NCBI GenBank assembly: GCA_002479815.1
Contig: DLPA01000125.1
Span: 399-13,460, forward strand
Direction: 5' to 3'
Origin: a bacterium UBA7470
GTDB lineage: Bacteria > Pseudomonadota > Gammaproteobacteria > Burkholderiales > Burkholderiaceae_C
Length of the DNA: 13,062 bases
This document shows positions 1 to 7,554 of the stretch, piece by piece. Both the position numbers and the translations under genes were made by a program. Under the pieces are notes generated by a model. That model was not told the origin of the DNA, did no database searches, and worked only from the letters and a program-made list of their open reading frames with translations. The stretch's first letter is position 1; each line of letters begins with the position of its first letter.

Positions 1-668
1 ACCGACAAGGCATTCAGCTCGGTCAGGGCGGCAAAGCCATTGGCGTGGTAGTTGCCTGTGTCCCAGTTGGGGTGCGGATAGGCATCGGGCAACAAGGCAT
101 AGACCAGAATGCGAAAACGTTTGGCATCGGGGTACAAATCGCGCAACTGCGCCACCGCATCGACCACGCTGCCGCTGCCCGTGCCCCCGGCCAAGCCCAG
201 CACGAGGTGAAACGTCACCTCCGTCGTGCCGTTTTGCTGCAACAACTTGACTTGGGTTTGCACCTGCTCACGGTATTTATCGGCCTTGCACGCAAACAAA
301 AACCGCCCCAAGCGACGCTTTTGCCCGCCCAAGGTCGCACCGACAATGCTGTTCAAGATGTCGCGCCAGTCTTGCGGACTGCCCAACCAGTGCTTCAAGC
401 CCGGATAGCTGTCCAAATTGTCCAAGCGCGACGACAAATTGGCATCGGTGATGAGCAACTGGCTGGCTCTGGACAACTGCACCGACGTGCCCAAAATTTT
501 CCAGCTCGGATCATCCAAGGCCATCATCTCGCTGGAGGAATCCACATACAAATACCCGATGCCCGCCTCGGCATCGCCCTTGCCGTGGGTTTCTTGGTAC
601 AGCGTTTTACGCAAAGAGCGGATGATTTTGCCGCCCGTGCCGCCCAAGCCAATCACCAAATGATTCAT
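1..668 (-). CDS. Tubulin/FtsZ-superfamily GTPase of the Tubulin_2 type (N-terminal part; continues beyond left edge)
   Basis: Reading the minus strand from ATG at 668 gives 222 codons without a stop to the window edge. The protein opens with MNHLVIGLGGTGGKIIRSL, a nucleotide-binding glycine-rich loop (residues 5-14), and carries the tubulin signature GLAGGTGSGSVVD at residues 158-170, which binds the GTP phosphates in FtsZ and tubulin. Between them, residues 110-125 (GATLGGQKRRLGRFLF) resemble the conserved G-x-R-x-x-GR segment of Tubulin_2 proteins. A GGAGAG Shine-Dalgarno at 681-676, 7 nt before the ATG, supports this start. By family knowledge such proteins are predicted GTP-dependent polymers, possibly for membrane remodelling; their role is poorly known. 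It is not FtsZ itself: FtsZ lacks the long insertion between the first loop and the signature. Partner genes, if any, lie off the left edge. The opposite-strand reading of 45-710 is a shadow. Confidence 0.85.
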   Translation of the reverse strand, partial: MNHLVIGLGGTGGKIIRSLRKTLYQETHGKGDAEAGIGYLYVDSSSEMMALDDPSWKILGTSVQLSRASQLLITDANLSSRLDNLDSYPGLKHWLGSPQDWRDILNSIVGATLGGQKRRLGRFLFACKADKYREQVQTQVKLLQQNGTTEVTFHLVLGLAGGTGSGSVVDAVAQLRDLYPDAKRFRILVYALLPDAYPHPNWDTGNYHANGFAALTELNALS

Positions 669-928
669 TGCACCACTCTCCATAGACGTTATGAACTCCA
701 TCAACTTTGATCGCAACAGCCAAACTCGTGTCGTGGCGAGTGGGGCCGTCTGTGCGCTTCATTATGTCTGCGCTGCCCACGGTTTAACCGCAAGAAGGAT
801 TTTTTTAGCCGTTTGCGCACACAGGCCATCACAAAACGCACAAAGTCATGTCAACACACCCGCTTGTGCCTGGTATGCAGGTGCGCCTCTGCGCATGTAC
901 GGTTTGATGACACAAACACGAAAAATAC

Positions 929-1161
929 ATAGCAAAAAAAGTGAGCTGCTTACGCAAATAATACGAGCCATTCAGCCATTTATAACCTAAAAATTAAGCT
1001 GAGAAATACAAAAAATAGCCTTCTAACCCCTGGTTCAACCTCGATCAACGGGTTTTTGGGTGCTGCAGAAGCAATTTTTTCAATAAAAAGACATTTTTTT
1101 AAGAATTAAATCGGCTAAAAGACTTGTTTTAATTGCGTAAGCAGCTCACTTTTTTTGCTAT
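929..1161. repeat. Perfect 29-bp inverted repeat enclosing a 175-bp AT-rich core (MITE-like or regulatory palindrome)
   Basis: The left arm 929-957 and right arm 1133-1161 are exact reverse complements over 29 bp; each contains a run of seven A (or T) next to the core GTGAGCTGCTTACGCAA. Towards the inside the match continues imperfectly, 7 of the next 10 positions (958-967 against 1123-1132). Outside the arms the match stops at once. The enclosed 175 bp encodes nothing I recognise. The layout, with terminal inverted repeats and no coding capacity in 233 bp in total, is that of a miniature inverted-repeat element. However, I find no clear target-site duplication at the outer edges, and no second copy of the arm elsewhere in the window. 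A large cruciform or a paired transcript end is the alternative. Confidence 0.8.
1010..1080. terminator. Candidate bidirectional terminator in the centre of the inverted repeat
   Basis: An imperfect stem-loop spans 1018-1072. Outer pairs are GC plus TTCT (1018-1024, with one bulged C) with AGAAGC (1067-1072). Inner pairs are AACCC (1025-1029) with GGGTT (1050-1054), and GTT (1033-1035) with AAC (1047-1049). It is flanked by six A at 1010-1015, read as six T on the minus strand, and by six T at 1075-1080. It could therefore end minus-strand transcripts coming from recB, whose stop is at 1192, and in principle plus-strand transcripts too. The stem is not continuous, so the call is tentative. 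Confidence 0.35.
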
Positions 1162-1191
1162 TGATTTGATTGTTGATTTTATGATTGACGT

Positions 1192-4100
1192 TTAGGTTTG
1201 CAGCCACTGATCGAGGTCTTGGAGCAAGTCGGGCGACGCGGGGAGGACGTAAGCGCCTTGGGCGGCTCCGTGTAGGCCGCGCAGGTAGTAGTAAATCGCG
1301 CCGCCCAGTTGGGTTTCGGGGTCGTAAGCGTCTTGCAGGCGGCTGCGCAGCAGGCGATGCAGGGCCAGTAGGTAGATGGCGGCTTGGGCATCGTAGCGGT
1401 GTTGCGCCAGCGATGCGGCGATGGCGTGTGGGGTGTAGGACGCATCATCTGGCCCCAAGTGGTTGGATTTGTAGTCCAACACCCAGTATTGGCCCTCGTG
1501 CTCGATCACCAAGTCGGCTATGCCCATCAGCATCCCGTGGACTTGGCTGTCAGACAGAGCGGGGCGGTCTTGGTGGGGCAGCCAGTAGCTGCGGCAGATG
1601 CGATCCAGCTCGGTGGTGGGGGCGTGTTCGGCGGGCAGCCAAAACTCCATTTCAGGCAAGACGCGCTCGACTTGGCTTAGAGACGTGTGCAGCCCCGGCA
1701 GGGGGTGATGGCAAATGGCCTGCATCCATGCCAAGAGGTCGGCTTGCTTGTCCTCGTAGCCCGCTTGTGCGGCTTGCTCGGCCAAGCGGGTTTGGCGGTG
1801 TGGGGGATTGAGGTCGAAACGCGCATGGGCCAGCCATTCCAGTTGGGCATGCAGAAAATTCCCCGCCTGTGCGCCACGCGCAAACCGATGCCAAACGGCG
1901 GCATCGCTGCGTGCGGGAGGTAAATGCGTGGGGTCTAGGGACAGCTCTTGCTCATCTTGCGCCGGCTCGTGCAAGCCCACGGGGTCAGAGGGCAGCGCCG
2001 TCGCTCCCCACTCGTTGGCGGCGGTGGCAGAGGGGGTGGATGAGTTGAGCGTGTCGGCTGTGCTGGACGGGGACGTGGATGTGTGTTTGCCCAGACTGCT
2101 GAAGCTGTGGATGCCCCATGTCCGTTCAAATTGGCCTTGGTAGAGGGGCGGCTGGCGCACGGCGGTGTTGGTGTTGGGATCGACGCGGCGCAGGGGCGTG
2201 GTGGGAGTGGGGTCGCTGGCGGTGTCGATGTGCAAGCAGCTGGGGTCTTGCACCGCTGCAAAAAAGTCTTGAATGCGCGTCTCCCAGTCTTGCGCCAAGA
2301 CAGAGGCGGGGGCGAGCAAGTGCCCCACGGCGCTGTGCGGGGTGATGGATTTTTTGTGGGCAGTGGCATCGGCAAAGCCCACCCAAAGCGCATGGCAAGC
2401 GCGGGTCAGGGCGACGTAGAACAGGCGCAAATCTTCGCGCAAGCGTTCTTGATCGGCAGTGTCGATGTCGGCTTGGTCGAAGGCCAGTTTCACCGCCGCA
2501 CCGCTCTGTACCGCCTGTACCGCCTCAGCGGTGGGGGGCAGGCGCAAGGCGGTGGTGTGTCTCTTTTCAATCCGACGGCAAGACCACGGAAACGGCAGCA
2601 CGACGACGGGGTATTGCAGCCCTTTGCTTTTGTGGATGGTGACGATTTTCACCAAGCCTGCATCGCTTTCCAAGCGCAGCACTTGTGCCTCGCTTGGGCT
2701 GTGGTTGCCGGACTCTAGGGCGCGTTCGCGGGCTTCTTCCAGCCAGCGTAGGGTGGCGATGTCGCCATCCAAATCGTGCGCGGCGGTTTGCAGCAGTTCG
2801 CCCAAGTGCAGCACATTGGTCAAGATGCGCTCGCCCCCCATGTGGGACAGCCAGCGGGCGGGCAAGGCGCGGTCGTACAAGCTGCGGCGCAGCAGGGCGA
2901 GTACGCCTTGGTAGTGCCACACCTGCTGCCAGTGGCGAAATTGCTCGCAGTAGGCATCTAGGGCTTCGTCGTCTTGGGTGAGTTGCGGCAGCTCGTGATC
3001 CAGCAGGCCGAAAGTGGCGGTGGCTAAGGCGGCGCGTACCAAGCGCACATCGCGCGGGGCCGCCACGGCACGCAGCCAATGCACCAAGTCCCGCGCTTCG
3101 TCGGTCAGCAACACAGAGGCCTTGTCTGACACGTACACCGATGCCACGCCCCGCGCACGCAAGGCTTTTTGCACCAAGGCCGCTTCTTGGCCGGTACGCA
3201 CCAAGACGGCGATGTCTGCGGGCTGGAGTCGGGTGAAACTGGGGCTGTCGCTGTTGGGGTCGCTGTTGTGTTGAGCATCGCCCTTGGCCTGAAAGCCCAT
3301 GCTCGGGTCGTTCAACCACGTCACGATGCGTTCTGCGGCACGCTGGGCAAAGGCTCGGCGATGCAGCTCGACTTTGCGCGGGGTCAAGTCGTGTACCAGC
3401 GTGAGCGCGGGCCACGGTTGTGCATCGGCATACACCAGTTGCTGAGACAAACCCTGTGCGCGCACGGGCACAAAGGGCAGGGGGTTGTCGGTGCTGGCAC
3501 CCGTGCCTTGGGCATAACCGAATGCGCCTTCGGGGTGTTGACGCTCGGCCTGAGCAAAACAATGGTTGACGATGGCGACCAAGGGCGCAGTCGAGCGGAA
3601 GTTGGTGTCCAAGACATGATGCCGCCCCACGGTGGCCGCGCGCGCCTGTATGTAGCTGTAAATGTCGGCCCCACGAAAGGCGTAGATGGACTGCTTGGGG
3701 TCGCCAATCAGCAGCAGGGCATGGGGCGTGTGACGCATCGGGACGGGCGCGTCGTCCGCATGAGGTGCTGGATCGCTGCCTGAGTGGCGGGTGTCATAAA
3801 TGCGGTCAAAAATGGCGTATTGCAGGGGCGAGGTGTCCTGAAATTCGTCAATCAAGGCGATGGGGTATTGCTGCAAGATGCGTTGACGCAAAGCCTCTGC
3901 ATTGGGGCCGTGCAGGGCATCGTAGAGGCGTTGCTGCAAGTCTTGAAACCCCAGTTGTCCGGCCCGTTGTTTGAGCCATTGCAGGCGGGCGTGGACGTGG
4001 GTGGCGGCGTGTTCGCGCAGCACCTCGCTCAGGCTGGGCAGGTGTTCTAGGGTGTGGCGCAGAGCGGCCCAGTCGCTGGCCCATACGGGGGCTGTCCATG

Positions 4101-5079
4101 CGGCTTGGGGGTCTTTGCGAGCGTCTGACAGGCCAGCGGGGGTGAATCGCTCCCATGCGCTGTCGCTCAGTTCCAGCGGGGTGTTGTCGGTGGCTTGCGT
4201 CCAGAGGCGCACCTTTTGTAAGCATTCTTGGGTGCGTCCGATTTGCAAGCGGCGACCGTTCCATTGCGCTTTTTCAGCGGTGAGCCAGTGCATGACGGTG
4301 GCTTCAATGGTGAAGACGTGCTGCGCCCACGTCTGCCTTAAACCTTGCAGGGTGCGGGTGTGCTCTTGCTGATGCCGAGCCAAGGCCAGACTCAGGCTTT
4401 GCGAAAGGCGCTGAGGGGCTTGTACCCCCAGTGGCAAGAGTTGTTGCAGCTCTTGCGCTAAGGCGCGTAGGCTGCGCCAGTGGGTGAGCACGGGAGCCAA
4501 TTCGTCGGCAGTCAGGGGGACGATGTGCTGTCGCCAGTAGTCGCGGGCGGCATCGGCTTGCAAGCTGCTTTCATCGGCCAGCAGCTCCAGCTCAAACAGC
4601 GCACCGCTGTCAAAGGCGTGTTCGCGCAGCACGCGCTGACACCACGCATCAATGGTGTGGATGGCGGCTTCGTCCATTTGGTCGGCGGCTTGGGCCAAGC
4701 GCCAAGCGGCTTGGGTACGGTCTTGCGCATCGGGATAGTCGGCCAGTAGCCCTTGCAAAAACGCATCGGGTTGCTCGCTGTCGTCGCCTCTGAAGCAGCG
4801 GCTGGCTTGCACCAAACGCGCCCGTATGCGGTCGCGCAGCTCGCGGGTGGCGGCGCGGGTGAAGGTCATGACCAACATCTCTGCGGGCGACAAGGGCACA
4901 CCAAAGCAGTGGACATCGCCGTGGTTGAGCACCAAGCGCACCACCAAGGCCGCAATCGTCCACGTTTTGCCCGTGCCCGCGCTGGCCTCAATCAAACGGC
5001 TGCCCGACAGCGGAAAGCGCAAGGGGTCTAAGGTACTGGGCACAGTTGCTGCCGCCGAGGAGCCAGAAGAAATGCTCAT
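1192..5079 (-). CDS. recB: Exodeoxyribonuclease V (RecBCD) beta subunit, RecB helicase-nuclease
   Basis: This is the SF1A 3'-5' helicase and nuclease subunit of RecBCD, which processes double-strand ends for RecA-dependent repair. All helicase motifs are visible: Walker A EASAGTGKT (residues 31-39), motif II IDEFQDTSP (410-418), motif III LLIGDPKQSIYAFRG (456-470), motif IV LDTNFRST (490-497), motif V VTIHKSKGLQ (813-822) and motif VI LFYVALTRA (886-894). The C-terminal nuclease keeps its metal ligands: H1077 in GNFLHAQLE, D1189 in GIADLV, and D1202 and K1204 in LDYKSN. It should thus be fully active. At 1295 aa it is longer than E. coli RecB (1180 aa). Extra length sits between motifs II and III (about 430-452), around 596-616, and in a Ser/Thr-rich linker (about 998-1045) between helicase and nuclease. 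It starts 20 bp after the ape1-like stop with no clear ribosome binding site, so translation may be coupled. recC and recD are not adjacent. Confidence 0.97.
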   Translation of the reverse strand: MSISSGSSAAATVPSTLDPLRFPLSGSRLIEASAGTGKTWTIAALVVRLVLNHGDVHCFGVPLSPAEMLVMTFTRAATRELRDRIRARLVQASRCFRGDDSEQPDAFLQGLLADYPDAQDRTQAAWRLAQAADQMDEAAIHTIDAWCQRVLREHAFDSGALFELELLADESSLQADAARDYWRQHIVPLTADELAPVLTHWRSLRALAQELQQLLPLGVQAPQRLSQSLSLALARHQQEHTRTLQGLRQTWAQHVFTIEATVMHWLTAEKAQWNGRRLQIGRTQECLQKVRLWTQATDNTPLELSDSAWERFTPAGLSDARKDPQAAWTAPVWASDWAALRHTLEHLPSLSEVLREHAATHVHARLQWLKQRAGQLGFQDLQQRLYDALHGPNAEALRQRILQQYPIALIDEFQDTSPLQYAIFDRIYDTRHSGSDPAPHADDAPVPMRHTPHALLLIGDPKQSIYAFRGADIYSYIQARAATVGRHHVLDTNFRSTAPLVAIVNHCFAQAERQHPEGAFGYAQGTGASTDNPLPFVPVRAQGLSQQLVYADAQPWPALTLVHDLTPRKVELHRRAFAQRAAERIVTWLNDPSMGFQAKGDAQHNSDPNSDSPSFTRLQPADIAVLVRTGQEAALVQKALRARGVASVYVSDKASVLLTDEARDLVHWLRAVAAPRDVRLVRAALATATFGLLDHELPQLTQDDEALDAYCEQFRHWQQVWHYQGVLALLRRSLYDRALPARWLSHMGGERILTNVLHLGELLQTAAHDLDGDIATLRWLEEARERALESGNHSPSEAQVLRLESDAGLVKIVTIHKSKGLQYPVVVLPFPWSCRRIEKRHTTALRLPPTAEAVQAVQSGAAVKLAFDQADIDTADQERLREDLRLFYVALTRACHALWVGFADATAHKKSITPHSAVGHLLAPASVLAQDWETRIQDFFAAVQDPSCLHIDTASDPTPTTPLRRVDPNTNTAVRQPPLYQGQFERTWGIHSFSSLGKHTSTSPSSTADTLNSSTPSATAANEWGATALPSDPVGLHEPAQDEQELSLDPTHLPPARSDAAVWHRFARGAQAGNFLHAQLEWLAHARFDLNPPHRQTRLAEQAAQAGYEDKQADLLAWMQAICHHPLPGLHTSLSQVERVLPEMEFWLPAEHAPTTELDRICRSYWLPHQDRPALSDSQVHGMLMGIADLVIEHEGQYWVLDYKSNHLGPDDASYTPHAIAASLAQHRYDAQAAIYLLALHRLLRSRLQDAYDPETQLGGAIYYYLRGLHGAAQGAYVLPASPDLLQDLDQWLQT

Positions 5080-5099
5080 GATGAGGAATTGGAACGTGT

Positions 5100-6431
5100 T
5101 TATCGACCGATTTGTTGTTCCAGCGTGCGTAACGCCTTGAACAGGGCAAGGCCAGAGGTTTCGTAGCCCTCGCTGGTGAGGTGGATACCGTCAGGGCGGT
5201 AGCGGGGTGGGGTCTCACGTTGCCACTGCCATGCACCACAAGATCGACCCATGACCTGTGACCAATCCCAATAGCCCCAAGACCGGCTTTGTGCAACGTC
5301 CTGCATGGTTTGGCGTACCACAGGCAAATTGGGGTGACTGCGTACCCCGCAAGCCGAGGCAGGGCTGGAGGCGGGCCAACATTGCGTGCGGGCGTTGGCG
5401 GGACAGCGGCCAAGGCGCTCTAAGGCATCAGGAGGGGCAATCAGCAAGACCGCGGCATCAGGGGTGTAGGTTTGTAGCCATTGATGCACTGCCATCAACT
5501 CACTGCGATACGCATCCGCATTGAACGTGGCTTGATAGGCCTCGTTCGTGCCGAAGGCCAGAATCACCAAGTCGGGTGGGCGCACGCGCAAGACTTGTGC
5601 GGTGACATCGGTTCCCCAACTGTTGAGCAAGCTTGCCGCACGCGCACCGGCCACACCCATGCTGTCGTACACCACACCTGGCGTGTGCAGGTCTAGGCTC
5701 ATGCCGACCAGCTCGACGCTTTGGGCTTGGGTGGTCACCATCCCCAGTTTGCTGGGTAATTGAGGAAGCACGGTTTCGTGCATGAAGCGGGAGGCTGCGC
5801 CGGACGCGCCCTCTTGTGGTGCATGACTGAGCATCACAGGTACATCATCTGCATACAAATGCAGGGCCTCAGGCGGCGGTGTTTGTCGAAACCACAAACG
5901 CCATGAGACCGCAGGCGTGGCGCTGAGCGGCGGATTTTTTAACGTATAGCTCAAAGTGGCCCACGGGCGTTGGGTTTCGTAGGCCGCACCGCCCAAGCTG
6001 AACGGCGGCGTTTTGTCGATGTAGGCGTAGCGATGCTTCCAATGCTCGCTGGCCGAAATCTGCACCAAAGCGGAGCGCCCCCATTTGGGCAAGCCTGCGG
6101 GCAACCAACCTGGGCCTGCGTCTCCGTACTCGGCTTGCAAGGCGCGGCGTGTGGCATCGCTGAAGTAGTCGCCCGAAGTATGAGAATCGCCAATGTGCAA
6201 GATCCGCACGGGTGCCGCCTGATGACCATCGACCTGTGCGGTTTTCAGGCGACGCAGCTTATGGGCCACTCCATGCCAAGCCAAGTGATTCACCCCTTGA
6301 ATGGGCACTGAGGGCACAGACGACAAGGCCATCGGCGGCGCAGTGGGCACAGACACGTGCTGTGCCACGCTTGCGCCAGCCCACACCAGCCCTCCTACCA
6401 GCAGGGACATCAAACGCATGGGGGGGTTCAT
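5100..6431 (-). CDS. ape1: Periplasmic SGNH esterase, peptidoglycan O-acetylesterase Ape1-like
   Basis: 443 aa with an N-terminal signal peptide (about residues 1-23, ending in ASVAQ), so the product acts outside the cytoplasm. SGNH blocks are clear: block I LHIGDSHTSGD with nucleophile S83, block II GVAGA (259-263), block III FGTNE with N296, and block V PDGIHLT with D414 and H417. About 170 residues separate blocks I and II. They include a beta-rich stretch (about 145-250) that fits the accessory, CBM35-like domain known from Neisseria Ape1. That layout, plus neighbouring patA- and patB-like genes, suggests it removes O-acetyl groups from peptidoglycan MurNAc, so that lytic transglycosylases can act. 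A polysaccharide esterase or transferase is the alternative. The start at 6431 was taken over the ATG at 6419 because it is preceded by an AAGTGAG. The 74 bp to the preceding patB-like gene show nothing notable. Confidence 0.75.
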   Translation of the reverse strand: MNPPMRLMSLLVGGLVWAGASVAQHVSVPTAPPMALSSVPSVPIQGVNHLAWHGVAHKLRRLKTAQVDGHQAAPVRILHIGDSHTSGDYFSDATRRALQAEYGDAGPGWLPAGLPKWGRSALVQISASEHWKHRYAYIDKTPPFSLGGAAYETQRPWATLSYTLKNPPLSATPAVSWRLWFRQTPPPEALHLYADDVPVMLSHAPQEGASGAASRFMHETVLPQLPSKLGMVTTQAQSVELVGMSLDLHTPGVVYDSMGVAGARAASLLNSWGTDVTAQVLRVRPPDLVILAFGTNEAYQATFNADAYRSELMAVHQWLQTYTPDAAVLLIAPPDALERLGRCPANARTQCWPASSPASACGVRSHPNLPVVRQTMQDVAQSRSWGYWDWSQVMGRSCGAWQWQRETPPRYRPDGIHLTSEGYETSGLALFKALRTLEQQIGR

Positions 6432-6505
6432 TCAATACTCACTTCATACAGAAATTCAGCGGTGCGATGAAAGTCGAATCACAGCGCCTGATCAATCAAA
6501 ACGAT

Positions 6506-7537
6506 TTAGGGCAAGGGAATGGGGCAGAAACGCAGACGCTCAAAAATGGCTTTGACCAAGACCTGATTGCCGTAAGGAGCAAGATGAATGCCGTCACCTG
6601 CGCGGGCCAGTACCTTGCGTTCACCTTGGCTGAGGTAGTGGCTGTATGTTTCAGAGGGTTCCAATAGAACGGGGCGGGCATCAATAAAGGGCATGCCTAA
6701 AGCCTGCATTTCACGTTCAAAAATGGGGGCTGTCACCTTCGCTGCGTCTTCATACCAGGCTTCACGCATCGCGGGCAAACCGATCCAGACGACTGGAGCA
6801 CCTCGGTTCAGGGCAGCCATCGCCATTTGTTGGACACGTTCGCTGTAACGTTCATGCCATGCCTCGCTGCGGTAGCGCACATACTGTTTGCCGTCCATCA
6901 CCATGTCTAAGTGATCGTTCGTACCCAGCATGACCATCACCATGTCGGGCTGGTGTTGCTCCATGAGCATATTTAGTTTTTCAGGCCAGTTGTAATAGGC
7001 TTTGTTGACCAGTCCGGTGGAGTGCTTGCTGTAATCTAAAACTTGTGCGCCTGACGATTTGAATTGACGTTGTAACCAAGGGCCTAGACCTTGCATCATC
7101 GAGTCGCCCACCAAGAGCACCTTTTTAGGCTGGTCGAAACAGGTTTTTTGCCCTTTTCTGTAAGCACCCAGCGTGCTCAAGTTCGATGTCGAATCGGCAG
7201 CCTGGGGAAAAAGCACACCAGGGGGTGACGTGCTGGAGGACTCGTCTGGCACAGCGGGGCCAGCCCGTCCGGTGGGCATGCTCTCGTTGGATAAACCGAT
7301 GGTCGAGCGCAGCCAACGCTCAGACAGCATGGCCCACTGCCCTGTGGGTGAGGTGACCCAATCTACCACCATCGCCCGCACAGGGTCGCGCAAGGGAGCG
7401 TAGTGCCAAGACTCGACCCAGTACAAGGAGGGTTCTGGTCGCAAAAAAATCAGGCACAGGCTGGACAACACCCCCCAAGGCGCCACGCGCCACCAATGCA
7501 CAAATAAACCTGAGCGAAGAGTAGAAGAGCGGGACAT
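6506..7537 (-). CDS. patB: Membrane-anchored SGNH/DUF459 O-acetyltransferase, PatB-like
   Basis: 343 aa from the ATG at 7537. The frame stays open further upstream, but that would overlap the MBOAT gene, and the hydrophobic N-terminal segment (residues about 18-33, APWGVLSSLCLIFL) fits the shorter form. The chain is an N-terminal anchor, a low-complexity Ser/Pro linker (about 83-125), then a DUF459-type SGNH domain. Catalytic blocks are VLLVGDSMMQG with S146, a TG motif at 174-175, MLGTNDH with N207, and GDGIHLA with D315 and H318. The S-to-D spacing of 169 and D-to-H spacing of 3 equal those I recall for gonococcal PatB (S133, D302, H305). PatB transfers acetyl delivered by PatA to the C6 hydroxyl of peptidoglycan MurNAc in the periplasm. 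It starts 17 bp after the patA-like stop with only a weak ribosome binding site. Transfer to another polysaccharide cannot be excluded. Confidence 0.75.
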   Translation of the reverse strand: MSRSSTLRSGLFVHWWRVAPWGVLSSLCLIFLRPEPSLYWVESWHYAPLRDPVRAMVVDWVTSPTGQWAMLSERWLRSTIGLSNESMPTGRAGPAVPDESSSTSPPGVLFPQAADSTSNLSTLGAYRKGQKTCFDQPKKVLLVGDSMMQGLGPWLQRQFKSSGAQVLDYSKHSTGLVNKAYYNWPEKLNMLMEQHQPDMVMVMLGTNDHLDMVMDGKQYVRYRSEAWHERYSERVQQMAMAALNRGAPVVWIGLPAMREAWYEDAAKVTAPIFEREMQALGMPFIDARPVLLEPSETYSHYLSQGERKVLARAGDGIHLAPYGNQVLVKAIFERLRFCPIPLP

Positions 7538-7554
7538 TGACTGGGTTTGCTTTT

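Larger units (their letters stand above)
669..1191. other. Gene-free spacer between recB and the tubulin-like gene
   Basis: About 520 bp without a convincing gene. Composition changes from mixed (669-900) to strongly AT-rich (900-1190). It holds the 29-bp inverted repeat and the central stem-loop listed separately. On the minus strand, upstream of the tubulin-like gene, a perfect TTGACA lies at 854-849, but the hexamer 17 bp further on (831-826, TGATGG) is a poor -10, so this promoter is only a weak candidate. A CATAAT on the minus strand near 769-764 lacks a well-spaced -35. The 99-codon plus-strand frame at 691-990 has no recognisable domain or ribosome binding site and runs into the repeat, so I do not call it a gene. 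Confidence 0.6.

Noticed and set aside
45..710. Plus-strand 221-codon open frame at the left edge
   Set aside because: The minus strand of the same DNA encodes clear tubulin-superfamily motifs with a good ribosome binding site; the plus frame is its shadow.
691..990. Plus-strand 99-codon frame in the spacer
   Set aside because: No ribosome binding site, no domain, odd composition, and it runs into the inverted repeat.
2567..3562. Minus-strand 331-codon frame inside recB
   Set aside because: Arg/Pro/Ala-rich alternate frame within a well-supported recB reading frame.
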